Positions 43,600-52,874 of a stretch of DNA of 64,000 nt are shown one piece after another (position 1 is the stretch's first letter; each line of letters begins with the position of its first letter). The notes beneath the pieces are model-generated. The model worked only from the letters and a program-made list of their open reading frames with translations, did not search any database and was not told the origin of the DNA. This DNA is from JBCCFC01 sp965213595 (GTDB taxonomy: Bacteria; Chloroflexota; Anaerolineae; Caldilineales; Caldilineaceae): assembly GCA_965213595.1 (NCBI GenBank), contig CBDBZO010000004.1, forward strand, positions 1-64,000. Reading direction: 5' to 3'. The position numbers were made by a program, and so were the translations under genes.

Positions 43600-44853
43600 A
43601 TGTCAGCCTTTGCCATGATCATGGCCGGTGGCTTTAGCGAGAGCCTTAGCGTCCTAACCGAAACGCGCGCCGAGCCAGCCGTGCCCTTTGGCGGCAAGTT
43701 CCGCCTGATTGACTTTCCCCTCAGCAACTGCGTCAACAGCGACATCTACAACGTCGCCGTGCTGACGCAATATCGACCGCGCACGCTCAACGACCACATT
43801 GGCGTCGGTCGCCCGTGGGATTTGGATCGCAGCCGCGGCGGCGTGCGCCTGCTCCAGCCCTACCGCGGCGGCCAGTACGGCGACTGGCAGGCCGGCACCG
43901 CCGACGCCGTGCGCCGCAACCTGGATTACGTGCAGCAGCAGGACGAAGAGCACGTGCTCATCCTGGCGGGCAACCACATCTATTTGATGGACTACCGCCA
44001 CATGCTGCGCCAGCACGAACAGACGGGCGCGGATTTGACCGTGGCCGTGCGCCGCGTGAGCCCCCACGAGACGCACCGCTTTGGTATCGTCGAGCTGGGC
44101 AGCGGCGACCGCATCGTCGACTTTCAGGAAAAGCCCAAGCGCTCGGACGTGACGCTGGCCTCGATGGGCATCTACGTCTTCAAGCGCAAGCTGCTGATCG
44201 ACATGTTGCAGCAGAGCGACGCCGATGACTTTGGCCGCGACGTGATGCCGCAGATGGTCGCCAATCGCGCGGATGTACACGCCTACCGCTTCCCCGGCTA
44301 CTGGGCCAACGTGGGCGTGGTGCAGTCCTACTGGGAGGCCAATATGAGCCTGCTCGCCGAGGAGCCCGCCCTCGATTTGTACGACCCGACGCAGGTCGTC
44401 CACACCCGCAGCACGGAGCGCGCGCCGGTGCGCATCGGCCCCAACGCCAGCGTCGACGGCAACCTGCTCTCCAACGGCTGCCAGGTCGACGGCGATGTGG
44501 AGCGCAGCGTGCTCTCGCCGGGCGTGCGCGTCGCCGAGGGCGCCACCGTGCGCGACAGCGTGATTCTGGGCGACGTGGTGATCGAAGCGGGCGCGGTCGT
44601 CGAGCGCTGCATTATTGATGAAAATGTGGTGGTGCGCGCGGGGGCGAAGGTCGGTCACGGGGAGGACAATACGCCCAACGCCGAGCTGCCGGATCGGCTC
44701 AACACCGGAATCACGCTGGTCGGCAGCAACAGCGTCATCCCGGCGGACATCGTGATTGGGCGCAATGTCGTCGTCCACCCGCAAACGGGGGAGGGGGCGT
44801 TTGGGGGGAGTGAAATCGCGAGTGGGTCGAGCGTGGGGAAGAGTTTGCGGTGA
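43600..44853 (+). CDS. Degenerate ADP-glucose pyrophosphorylase paralogue, GlgD/large-subunit-like
   Basis: A 417-aa protein aligning end to end with the glgC at 40899. Active-site residues differ at matching positions: GGAGTRL becomes GGFSESL (R15 to S), RAKPAV becomes RAEPAV (K25 to E) and GDHIYKMD becomes GNHIYLMD (D125 to N). The Rossmann core (MIMAGGFSESLSVLTETRAE, FRLIDFPLSNCVNSDIYNVA) and the beta-helix (SNGCQVDGDVERSVLSPGVR) remain. Bacillus GlgD and plant large subunits have a similar loss and act as regulators of a catalytic partner; that role is inferred here. Not glgC in the catalytic sense, so no symbol is given. Confidence 0.85.
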   Translation: MSAFAMIMAGGFSESLSVLTETRAEPAVPFGGKFRLIDFPLSNCVNSDIYNVAVLTQYRPRTLNDHIGVGRPWDLDRSRGGVRLLQPYRGGQYGDWQAGTADAVRRNLDYVQQQDEEHVLILAGNHIYLMDYRHMLRQHEQTGADLTVAVRRVSPHETHRFGIVELGSGDRIVDFQEKPKRSDVTLASMGIYVFKRKLLIDMLQQSDADDFGRDVMPQMVANRADVHAYRFPGYWANVGVVQSYWEANMSLLAEEPALDLYDPTQVVHTRSTERAPVRIGPNASVDGNLLSNGCQVDGDVERSVLSPGVRVAEGATVRDSVILGDVVIEAGAVVERCIIDENVVVRAGAKVGHGEDNTPNAELPDRLNTGITLVGSNSVIPADIVIGRNVVVHPQTGEGAFGGSEIASGSSVGKSLR

Positions 44854-46460
44854 AATTGTAGCAGTAAAATGTTGGAGTATATCGTTTATTCAGCATGGGT
44901 AAGTAATTTTGCTCTATGCTGAATCAAAATACCTTTACAAGGCGAGCAGTCAAGATGAGAATTTGTCGGATTCAAATCAAAAACTTTCGAAACTTTCAGG
45001 AATTTGATGTAATCCTTGACAGCCAAGCAGTAATTTTGGGTGAAAACAAGATCGGTAAGTCAAACCTGCTCTATGCCCTTCGCCTTGTCTTAGACCCATC
45101 ATTGCCTGACAGCGTAAGACAGTTACAAAGAACAGATTTTTGGGACGGTTTAGGAAATGATTTCTTTGGGAAGATAATAGAAGTGTCTGTAGATTTAACC
45201 GACTTTGAAGACAATGACAATATCATGGCGGTTCTAGCGGAACACATTGTTAGTGTCGAGCCCTTAGTTTCACGTTTAACATATGCTTTTCAACCAAAGC
45301 CTATACAGGCGTCAACATCGAAGAGTGATATTGATTATGAATTTATCACATACGGTGCAGGCAGACCAGACAACAAGTTTGGTTATAGCGTTCGTAGTAG
45401 ACTTCCCCTAGAAATTTTACCTGCACTTCGCGATGCAGAACGTGACCTCTCGACATGGAACAATTCCCCTCTAAAACCACTTTTGGATGATGCTGTTGCT
45501 CTGCTCGATGAACAGCAGCTGCAAAATGCAGCAAAAGCAGTTCTGGGTGCCCAACGTGAAGTGCTGGATATTTCTGCATCTAACCTACAAGGTTTAGAAC
45601 AACAAAATAGTACTTCTGCGGAACAGCCGGAACAACCTCTACGCAATTTAGAGACACGTATTGCACGTCGCCACGATAAGATGGTTGGTGTTAGTCAGTC
45701 CTTGTCCACAGCACTTGGTTTCTCACCGACAGATCCAGCTAAACTGATTCGAGCGATTCGACTTTTTATTGATAATGGAGAGCGCAGTATTGCAGATGCA
45801 AGTCTCGGTTCAGCTAATGTTCTCTATTTAACACTCAAATCACTCAACTTAGAACTGTTAGCAGAGAGAGAAGTCCGTGACCACACGTTTCTAGCAATAG
45901 AAGAACCAGAAGCACATCTACATCCCCACCTTCAAAGATTAGTGTACCGAGATTTCCTAAAGAAAAGAATTCACCAGATTCCTGGTATTGAAAATGGTGA
46001 GGTAGCACAAAACCAAAGTATTTTGCTGACTACTCACTCTCCTCATATTGTTAGTGTCTCACCATTAAAATCTATTGTACTTTTGAGAAAATCGAATGAG
46101 GGCGATCATACAATAGGAGTTTCTGCAGCAAACTTGGATATGTCTGAACCAGAGATCGAGGATATTGAGAGATACCTGGATATTAACCGAGGAGAAATGC
46201 TGTTTTCAAAAGGTGTTCTTCTTGTAGAAGGAGATGCTGAAGAATATATCATTCCAATATTCGCGCACCTTCTGGGTTATGATCTTGATGAGCTAAGTAT
46301 ATCGATCTGCTCAGTTTCTGGGACTAATTTTTCGCCTTATGTGAAATTGCTGTGCTCAAGAGGTCTAAATATTCCCTTTGCAACTATCACCGATCTCGAT
46401 CCCCAAGAAAATGCAGAACCCTTAGGTCATAAGCGCGTTCTTGATCTGCTAAATATAATA

Positions 46461-47490
46461 GACATTATATCGATTAGAATTCGATAAAGAGATGAAGCTG
46501 AAGGGGGCCATAGGACCAAGGGCGGAAATTGAGTCGAAAATTATGCAGGCCACAACAGGTTTCAAAGACCGCGTCGCGAAAGCCCGGCTTCCAGTTGCGA
46601 ATTTTGTCTTTCACAATCCGATAGCGTTTGACACCGCCAATGGCATGTTCAATCCGGGTGCGCAACGAGGAAAGCCAGCTGTTCTTGTGCTTGTCAAACT
46701 CAGACAGCTCTTGGTTGCGCGGCTTCTTTTTGGGCTGCAAAATCGTCACCTGCTCCAAGCTGAAGCCCTGAAAGCCGGTATCCTGAGCCAGTCGACTCCC
46801 CTGTGGCAGCGTGTAGTCTATTTCCTCCGCCAGCCGTTTGTCGTGCCGCTTGCCCTCGACCGTGTCGGAGACAAACAGCACTTGCCCTTGCGAGTCGATG
46901 ACGACATTGTTCTTTACGGCGTGCCGTTTTTTTTGCCGCTGTAGAAAAAGCGCTGCTTGTCCGGGTCGCTGGGGCGGGGAATCGGGCGCTCCGTTCCGTC
47001 ATGGAAGTACAGCGTCTCCTCTTCGGCAAAGGAGACCGCGTCCATCTCGCGGGCAGGCAACGCCTCCGCTTGGGCAAGCGCCTGATTCAGGACGGGGTGC
47101 AAGGTGTGAATCCACTGGTTGGCTTTGGGTTGGCTAAGGTTGAAGAGTGACCCCTGCACCGTTTGCAGATTGTTGCTCTTCAGGTAGTTCAAAATGAAGA
47201 ACAGTTTCTCTTCTACCGTGGCTAACGGACTATTCTGGTAGTCAACATAGCGCCGCTTCCCCCTAGGCTTGCCGTCCAGCTGATGGGTGCGCATCCGCTC
47301 ATAAAAACAGTCCGCAAAGTGGGGAAGCAAGGCGTCGAACTCTTCGCGTGTGTAGCCGGTCAAGGCCAGAAAGTCAATTGGCTTTTCAGCATACTTTTGG
47401 TAGTGGCTCATTGGGCATCTCCTCTTTTTTCTGGAATGCCTTCAGTTTACCCGCCCTTCTATTTCTTGTCCATTTAATCGATATAATGTC
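46461..47490 (-). mobile_element. IS5-like (ISL2/DDE_Tnp_4-type) insertion sequence, 1030 bp
   Basis: Terminal inverted repeats GACATTATATCGATTA are at 46461-46476 and inverted at 47475-47490. A 5-bp target duplication TAATA flanks the element (46456-46460 and 47491-47495). The element carries one two-frame transposase on the minus strand. It disrupts gajA cleanly, so its arrival was probably recent. Confidence 0.9.
46474..47411 (-). CDS. IS transposase with a canonical -1 frameshift site
   Basis: The first frame (from 47411, MSHYQKYAEKPIDFLALTGY) encodes the HTH_Tnp_4-like domain (LNQALAQAEALPAREMDAVS) and the start of the DDE domain (ETLYFHDGTERPIPRP). It stops after FFYSGKKNGTP. At A-AAA-AAC (about 46926-46933) a one-base backward shift continues as RHAVKNNVVIDSQGQVLFVS, SRLAQDTGFQGFSLEQ and TRIEHAIGGVKRYRIVKDKI, completing D-D-E. 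The heptamer is the classical slippery sequence in the right frame, so fusion by -1 frameshifting is expected. Confidence 0.88.
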
Positions 47491-47832
47491 TAATAGTAAG
47501 CCTAGATGACTGCTCTTGGGCATGGTTAGATGACTCGGTCAAATTAGATCAAGCTGCTCAGCATGGTGTATTTTTGAATACGCACACATTTGAGATCGAT
47601 TTGTTTAGAAGCGGTGCTCGTGATGTCATATGTGAAACAATTATCGAATTGACTTCCAACAACGAAGCGAAAAAGCGTGCGGAACTATTGTATCAGTTAT
47701 CTGAAGAGCCAGATATGTCATGGCTCTTAAAAGATATAAAAGCTCTTGGCAAAGGGCGATTTGCACAGAGGCTTGCTACTCACATTAAAGACGTCTCCTT
47801 CTGCCCAGAATACATCCGGAAATCTATAGAAT

Positions 47833-49680
47833 ATGTTGTCGAACAGTATAAATAATCCTTTATCTCCGGCTTATCAAAAAGCCGTTGAGAAGCTTAAAGG
47901 AAACCCGCAGCAGCTACGTGTATTTGAATCTCAAAGTAATTGTGTGGTTCTAGCAGGGCCGGGAAGCGGGAAAACACATACGCTAACTGTAAAATTGGCG
48001 CGTATGCTGCAAGAAGATGTCCATATGCCTCGAGGTATAGCGTGTATTACCTACAGTAACGAATGTGCTCGTGAACTAAAAAAGAGGCTAAATGTTCTAG
48101 GAATAAGCGAAGTAGAGAATATTTATGTTGGCACAGTTCACGGCTTTTGCATGACTAAGATTTTGATTCCATACGGGAAATTAGCTAATTCAAAACTTCC
48201 TACTTCACCTCAAGTAGCAAGCCCAACTATCCAAGATCGCTATCTTCAAGATGCAAAGACTGAGGTATATGGGAGTAGCAAAGCACCTAAAGATGTGGGT
48301 ATTCATTTTTACAGAAGAACTTATCTTGATAGAGATACACCCCAGTGGACAAATGGGAATGAAAAACTCGCTCTTGTAATTGAGTCGTATGAAGCAAGAC
48401 TGCATCAGGAAGGTTATATCGATTTTGACGATATGGTTCTGAACGGTTTGTGGTTAGTCGAGCAGAATGAATGGATTCTGAAACTTTTAACGGCTCGTTT
48501 TCCTATTTTGGTTGTAGATGAATATCAGGATTTAGGTCTGGCTTTGCATCGACTAGTGAAGAATTTATGTTTTCGTTCATCTATCAGGCTACTAGCTGTA
48601 GGCGATCCCGATCAGTCAATATATGGCTTTATGGGAGCTAATCCTTCACTCTTGAAAGAACTTGCGGCAGGTTCAAATACCGAAGACGTAAGCTTGCGCA
48701 TGAATTACCGTTGCGCCACAGATATAATTCGCGCTTCAGAATTGGTGGCGGGAAAACCTAAAGGTGAATTTTCTTCTCCTGAAGGTACTTCTCCAGGTTT
48801 CATCTACTATTACCTGTGTTCTAACGGTTTACTGGAACAAGCTGAAACCATATGTGAACAAATTATCCCAAATGTACTAGCAAAGAGACCGGGACGTAAG
48901 TTAGGAAACATTGCAATACTGTATCTGGATAAATTTGATGGTGATGTTATAGCTAAAGCTGCTGCGACAGCTAATTTGGAGTTTATAAGAATCGATAAGA
49001 ATGCCCCTTACCCCAAAACTCCCTTAACAAGGTGGCTTGAAGATTGTGCTCAGTGGTGTTGTATAGGATGGAAAGACGGTAAACCAAGCCTTAGTAATTT
49101 AGTTCGCTCTTGGATTCGCTTCAATGGCAAAATGGCAGCCTCGGATCAACAGATTCGTGAATTGAAACGACAGCTCATTCGATTTCTGTGGACTACCCGC
49201 ACAGCAGATATGCCATTAAATACTTGGTTGAAGAAATTTATCGAAGACTGTTTATGCTTAGCGTTCCACGTAGAATGTGATCAGCAAGATGAATTTGAAG
49301 CCTTAAGCAGTTTGTGCAGTGCTTGTTCTGCTGGCGGGAGCTTAGAAAATTTCACTCTAGCTACATTTGCTGGACAAGGCGGTTCTCCGAATTACCTGAA
49401 TCTGATAACTTTACACAGCTCAAAAGGCCTTGAGTATGAAGTGGTGATAATGATGGGAATGGATCAAGGCCGTATTCCATGGATTAACGATCTAAATAAA
49501 GCAGAAAAACGCCGGCAATTTTATGTAGGCTTGACACGGGCTCAACAAGAAGTACATATTACGTATTCTGGTACATATACAGACTATTACGGCATTTCTC
49601 GTCGAGCTGGACCATCTGAATTTATTTTAGAGATTCAGAAAAAACTGGATACGGGTGAAGACACAAGATTCCAAAACTAA
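47833..49680 (+). CDS. gajB: GajB-like UvrD/Rep-family helicase
   Basis: A 615-aa protein starting MLSNSINNPLSPAYQKAVEK, 23 bases inside the end of gajA. SF1 motifs: I AGPGSGKTHT (41-50), Ia ITYSNECARELKKRL, II LVVDEYQDLGLALHRL (about 228), III AVGDPDQSIYGFMGANP, V LITLHSSKGLEYEVVIMMG and VI RRQFYVGLTRAQQEVHI. Gabija GajB senses DNA ends or nucleotides at GajA-bound phage DNA. The family pairs GajA with a UvrD-like GajB in this order and with such overlap. With gajA broken the system should be inactive, but gajB is intact. Confidence 0.88.
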   Translation: MLSNSINNPLSPAYQKAVEKLKGNPQQLRVFESQSNCVVLAGPGSGKTHTLTVKLARMLQEDVHMPRGIACITYSNECARELKKRLNVLGISEVENIYVGTVHGFCMTKILIPYGKLANSKLPTSPQVASPTIQDRYLQDAKTEVYGSSKAPKDVGIHFYRRTYLDRDTPQWTNGNEKLALVIESYEARLHQEGYIDFDDMVLNGLWLVEQNEWILKLLTARFPILVVDEYQDLGLALHRLVKNLCFRSSIRLLAVGDPDQSIYGFMGANPSLLKELAAGSNTEDVSLRMNYRCATDIIRASELVAGKPKGEFSSPEGTSPGFIYYYLCSNGLLEQAETICEQIIPNVLAKRPGRKLGNIAILYLDKFDGDVIAKAAATANLEFIRIDKNAPYPKTPLTRWLEDCAQWCCIGWKDGKPSLSNLVRSWIRFNGKMAASDQQIRELKRQLIRFLWTTRTADMPLNTWLKKFIEDCLCLAFHVECDQQDEFEALSSLCSACSAGGSLENFTLATFAGQGGSPNYLNLITLHSSKGLEYEVVIMMGMDQGRIPWINDLNKAEKRRQFYVGLTRAQQEVHITYSGTYTDYYGISRRAGPSEFILEIQKKLDTGEDTRFQN

Positions 49681-49717
49681 TATCATTCACTAAACGTTAC
49701 TTACCAATCCCCTCTAT

Positions 49718-50068
49718 CTACCCCCCCGCCACCTTCGCCTTGTACCCCAGCTCGTTCAAAATCTCCACGATCCGCTCGCGCTGCTCCCCCTGAATCTCAA
49801 TCTCTTCGCCGTTGACCGTGCCGCCCGTGCCCAGCTTGCTCTTGAGCAGCTTGGCCAGCGCCTCTTTGCCCGGCGCCGGGCTGCGCACCCCCTTGATCAC
49901 GGAGACGACTTTGCCGCCGCGCCCGCCCCGCTCGCGGTGGACGCGCACGGGTTGGTTCTGCTGGTAGGTTGGGTAAGGGGCCGCGGGATTGCGCGGCGCG
50001 GGGATGGGCGTGGGCTCGGCTTCCGGCTCCGGGTCGGTCGAAAAGACGGTGCGTCGATTAGCGGGCAT
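49718..50068 (-). CDS. SUI1/YciH-family translation protein
   Basis: A 116-aa protein starting MPANRRTVFSTDPEPEAEPT, with GGAG five bases before the ATG. The N-terminal 45 residues are a Pro/Glu-rich linker. The SUI1 domain then reads RGGRGGKVVSVIKGVRSPAP, LAKLLKSKLGTGGTVNGEEI and EIQGEQRERIVEILNELGYK, matching the eIF1/YciH core. YciH is thought to affect start-site fidelity. Here it is a single gene on its own. Confidence 0.9.
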   Translation of the reverse strand: MPANRRTVFSTDPEPEAEPTPIPAPRNPAAPYPTYQQNQPVRVHRERGGRGGKVVSVIKGVRSPAPGKEALAKLLKSKLGTGGTVNGEEIEIQGEQRERIVEILNELGYKAKVAGG

Positions 50069-50128
50069 GATCACTCCTTTGCAACGTTTGATTCGCTGGG
50101 CCGTAGTGTAAAGCAAATCAAGAAATTT

Positions 50129-50216
50129 ATCCACGAAGAGCACGAAGGGCACGAAGGTTTGTTCGTCGACACTCTTTCTTCGTGTTCCTTCGTGTTCCTT
50201 CGTGCTCTTCGTGGAT
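50129..50216. repeat. Dispersed palindromic repeat, 'CACGAAG' family
   Basis: ATCCACGAAGAGCACGAAGG at the left end is the reverse complement of CCTTCGTGCTCTTCGTGGAT at the right end. Inside are further TTCGTG/CACGAA steps. It lies between the divergent SUI1 and AIM24-like genes and so sits in both upstream regions. Confidence 0.7.
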
Positions 50217-50235
50217 CGCCAAAAAGGAGTTGACG

Positions 50236-50907
50236 ATGCAACACACAATCCGCGGCGAGATCGCGCAAAACGTCCGGCTCGACTTTACACCGGGCGAAAC
50301 GGCCTGGGCCAGCAACGGCTCGCTGATGGGCTACACGCCGGGGATGCAGTGGACGCTGCGCGTGCCCGGTGGCCTGGGCGGGGCGATGCGGCGCTCGCTC
50401 TCCGGCGAAGGGCTGGCGTTGACCTACTTGGAGTCGCCATCAGAATCGGCGGGTTCCGACCAGCACGTGCTGTTGGCGGCCAACCAGCCCGGCCACGTCA
50501 CCGAGTGGGATTTGGCCGACGGGCCGGTCGTCACCACGCGCGGCTCGTTTTTAGCGGCGTGGGGCGCGGAGATCGACATCACCGTCACCATTGCCAAGCG
50601 GGCGGGGGCGGCGGTCTTTGGTGGAGCCGGGCTCTTTTTGCAGCGCATCTCCGGCACGGGCACCGTGCTTGTCCACGGCAGCGGCGACTTTTACGAGCGG
50701 CGACTCGCCGAGGGCGAGCAGCTCTTGGTCAGCACCGGCAATCTCGCGGCCTTTAGCGACGCCGTCGATTACGACATTCAAACGGTGGCGGGTTTGCGCC
50801 GCATGGTCTTCGGCGGTGAAGGGCTCTTTATGACGCGGCTGACGGGGCCGGGGCGGGTGCTGCTGCAGACGTTGAAGCGGGGGGCGGGGCAGACGAGTAC
50901 TGCGTGA
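50236..50907 (+). CDS. AIM24-family protein
   Basis: A 223-aa protein beginning MQHTIRGEIAQNVRLDFTPG, with AAAGGAG eight bases before the ATG. AIM24 (DUF124) proteins are all-beta. The pattern TPGETAWASNGSLMGYTPGM, SAGSDQHVLLAANQPGHV, GTGTVLVHGSGDFYERRLAE and VFGGEGLFMTRLTGPGRVL is typical, with G-x-G-L-F-x-x-x-x-x-G-x-G motifs. Mitochondrial AIM24 supports cristae organisation; the bacterial role is not established. Confidence 0.85.
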   Translation: MQHTIRGEIAQNVRLDFTPGETAWASNGSLMGYTPGMQWTLRVPGGLGGAMRRSLSGEGLALTYLESPSESAGSDQHVLLAANQPGHVTEWDLADGPVVTTRGSFLAAWGAEIDITVTIAKRAGAAVFGGAGLFLQRISGTGTVLVHGSGDFYERRLAEGEQLLVSTGNLAAFSDAVDYDIQTVAGLRRMVFGGEGLFMTRLTGPGRVLLQTLKRGAGQTSTA

Positions 50908-50945
50908 GGCGTGAGTATTTGATTCGTGAACGTGGTTGATGAGAT

Positions 50946-51809
50946 TCAGGCGCTAGGCTGCGAGCCTTGGTAGTCTCCGTTGTCTACGACAAACGAAATG
51001 ATGGTGGCGCTGTCGCGCCCCATGCCTTGCTGTACATTCCCTAAAATATCGCGATGGATGCGTTGGCTTGATGGGCGGTCTGAAGAGATGGGCGAGCAGA
51101 ATTTTTCGTAGAGATTCCGTGGCTCTTCGTAGAAGCGCTCGCCAAATTCAAGCACGCCATCCGTCAGCATGACGATCTGATTTTGGCCGCGACGCAGCTC
51201 GCTTACGCCCCGCGTGTAGCAAGAGACGGCCAGCGCAAGCGAATCGACCTGGCCCGTCCATTCAAAAAAGTGGCGCTGGTTGAGTGCGTATTGGCCCAAG
51301 CTGGCTAATTCTGGATGGAGCAGATAAATCAGGTTGTCACCCACCGAGAGCCACCACACGAATCGGCCCCTTTGCGCACAGAGCAACAGCGCAGTCTCGC
51401 CCTGAATTGCAGCAAGCTGCTGTCGCGCTGCTGGCGAACGAAGGCAACGCAACACAACATCTTCTAGCGCGGCAAAGGCTTCTCCCACGGGCAGAGACAG
51501 GGAGCCGACAATCTGCTTCTGCGCGCCGTCCAACAGGTTGAGCACAAGCTCAGCGCTTTGGCTGCTACCGTGCGCATCACACAGCGCCGCAAAGGTCCAC
51601 TCGCCGTGAGCGGATGCCCAGATAAGGGCAGCATCCTCATTCTTGCGCGCACCCGCCGCGCGATTGCCGCCGCAACAACCAAGCGTCACGCGGCCAACGT
51701 GGTCAACATGGGGCTGTTCGAGATGAGGCGCGACCTTACCTTCCCAGCGCAACGTCTGAACCTCACCTCCCGCTGTTGACTTTCTTGCTGTTGGCGAACC
51801 CTCACCCAT
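50946..51809 (-). CDS. PP2C-like serine/threonine phosphatase
   Basis: A 287-aa protein (from ATG at 51809; a GTG at 51827 is an alternative). GAGGA is 11-16 bases before the ATG. PP2C metal motifs are recognisable: ARKNEDAALIWASAHGEWTF (Asp), FAALCDAHGSSQSAELVLNL (D-x-H-G-style), WWLSVGDNLIYLLHP (G-D) and QIVMLTDGVLEFGERFYEEP (D-G). The canonical G-D-G-x-G and D-G-H-G are altered, so it is a divergent member. Protein dephosphorylation is inferred. Confidence 0.7.
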   Translation of the reverse strand: MGEGSPTARKSTAGGEVQTLRWEGKVAPHLEQPHVDHVGRVTLGCCGGNRAAGARKNEDAALIWASAHGEWTFAALCDAHGSSQSAELVLNLLDGAQKQIVGSLSLPVGEAFAALEDVVLRCLRSPAARQQLAAIQGETALLLCAQRGRFVWWLSVGDNLIYLLHPELASLGQYALNQRHFFEWTGQVDSLALAVSCYTRGVSELRRGQNQIVMLTDGVLEFGERFYEEPRNLYEKFCSPISSDRPSSQRIHRDILGNVQQGMGRDSATIISFVVDNGDYQGSQPSA

Positions 51810-51823
51810 CAAATACTCATTCC

Positions 51824-52741
51824 TCACAAAATCGCCACCACCACCGTCAACGTGACCGCGCTGGCGAGCGTGGAAAACAAGACCGTCGTCGTGACAAAAT
51901 CTGGCAGCAGGTCGTGTTCGAGGGCGATCAGCGAGGCGAGGATGGCGGCGGGCATGGCGGCCTGTAGCACGCCGGCACCGCGAGCAATGCCTTCTAGCCC
52001 GAAAACGGGCGCAAGCAGCAGCGCCAGCGCGGGGCCACCCAGCAGCCGCGTCGCGCTCGACGCGGCCATGTCGAGATCGAGGCGCAGGCGGCCCATCGTC
52101 GCCAGCTGGATGCCGAGCCCCAGCAGCATGACGGGGATCAGCGCGCCGGCCAGCAGCTCCACCGCGCGCCCGGCAAAGAGCGGGAGCTGCCAGTCAAAGG
52201 CGTTGAAGAGCAGGGCCGGGATCACGGCCAGCACGCCCGGCGTTTTGAAGACGGCCAGCAGCGCGCCCAACACGTTGCCCCGCTCCCCGCTCTTGGTCAA
52301 GGTCGCCGCGATCACGCCGACGACAAAGCCAAAGGTGCTGACGGCCAGAAAGTAAACGGCCGCATCCACCAGCGCCTCGTCCCCCAAGGCAAATTGAATA
52401 ATTGGAAAGCCAAAGTTGCCCACGTTGCCAAAGGCCGCGATCAGCACGTAGGCACCGATCATCTCCGGCGAGCGACCAAGGCCGCGCGCAATCAAAAAGG
52501 CGACGGTCGCGCTGAGCGCCGTCACCACAAGAATAAAGAGGATCATGCGCGCAGCCAGCCCGGCTTCGATGTCGGCGTCGCTGAAGACGTTAAAGATAAA
52601 GGGCGGGACGAGCACGAAATACGCCAGCCGCGAGACGGTGCGCGCGTTTAGATCGAGCCGCGGCCCGGCAAAGTAGCCAACGAGCACAATGGCGAAGACG
52701 GGCGCGAGCACGTTGAGGAAAATCGAAAGCAGTTCAGGCAC
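51824..52741 (-). CDS. AEC-family (auxin-efflux-carrier-like) transporter
   Basis: A 305-aa polytopic membrane protein. About ten hydrophobic helices in the AEC arrangement, with N-terminal LLSIFLNVLAPVFAIVLVGY and the central loop LAVIPALLFNAFDWQLPLFA. The helix-5 motif VLIAAFGNVGNFGFPIIQFA fits the family's N-x-x-x-x-G-x-P. The C-terminal part has MPAAILASLIALEHDLLPDF. Likely a secondary transporter of organic acids. Its 3' end overlaps the phosphatase's possible GTG start at 51827. Confidence 0.85.
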   Translation of the reverse strand: MPELLSIFLNVLAPVFAIVLVGYFAGPRLDLNARTVSRLAYFVLVPPFIFNVFSDADIEAGLAARMILFILVVTALSATVAFLIARGLGRSPEMIGAYVLIAAFGNVGNFGFPIIQFALGDEALVDAAVYFLAVSTFGFVVGVIAATLTKSGERGNVLGALLAVFKTPGVLAVIPALLFNAFDWQLPLFAGRAVELLAGALIPVMLLGLGIQLATMGRLRLDLDMAASSATRLLGGPALALLLAPVFGLEGIARGAGVLQAAMPAAILASLIALEHDLLPDFVTTTVLFSTLASAVTLTVVVAIL

Positions 52742-52874
52742 AGAGTTACTTCTGTTGGAGGATGATTTTGGCTATTGTAGTGTTTTCTCTATGTAATGAC
52801 AAAGCGTGATGACAAAGTCGTCGCGCGGGGCAAAGCATCCCGGATTTTACCAGTCGACCCTCAATCTAACTCAA

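Larger units (their letters stand above)
44955..47855 (+). pseudogene. gajA: GajA-like OLD-family ATPase/TOPRIM nuclease of a Gabija system, split by an IS
   Basis: The gene starts MRICRIQIKNFRNFQEFDVI at 44955. The Walker A is GENKIGKSN (about 29-37), and AIEEPEAHLHPH (near residue 315) is the Walker B/D-loop. The TOPRIM domain has VLLVEGDAEEYIIP (near 425) and FATITDLDPQE (near 480). It is broken at 46460 by an IS5-like element. Removing 46461-47495 joins CTAAATATAATA to GTAAGCCTAGATG in frame, giving 621 codons that continue SLDDCSWAWLDDSVKL to EYVVEQYK. The stop overlaps the start of the helicase gene. The surroundings are AT-richer than neighbours, suggesting transfer. In Gabija, GajA is a phage-activated DNA endonuclease. 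Confidence 0.88.

Noticed and set aside
43654..44784. 376-aa minus-strand frame opposite the AGPase paralogue
   Set aside because: Shadow of a conserved gene; composition skewed to His/Ala/Asp/Val.
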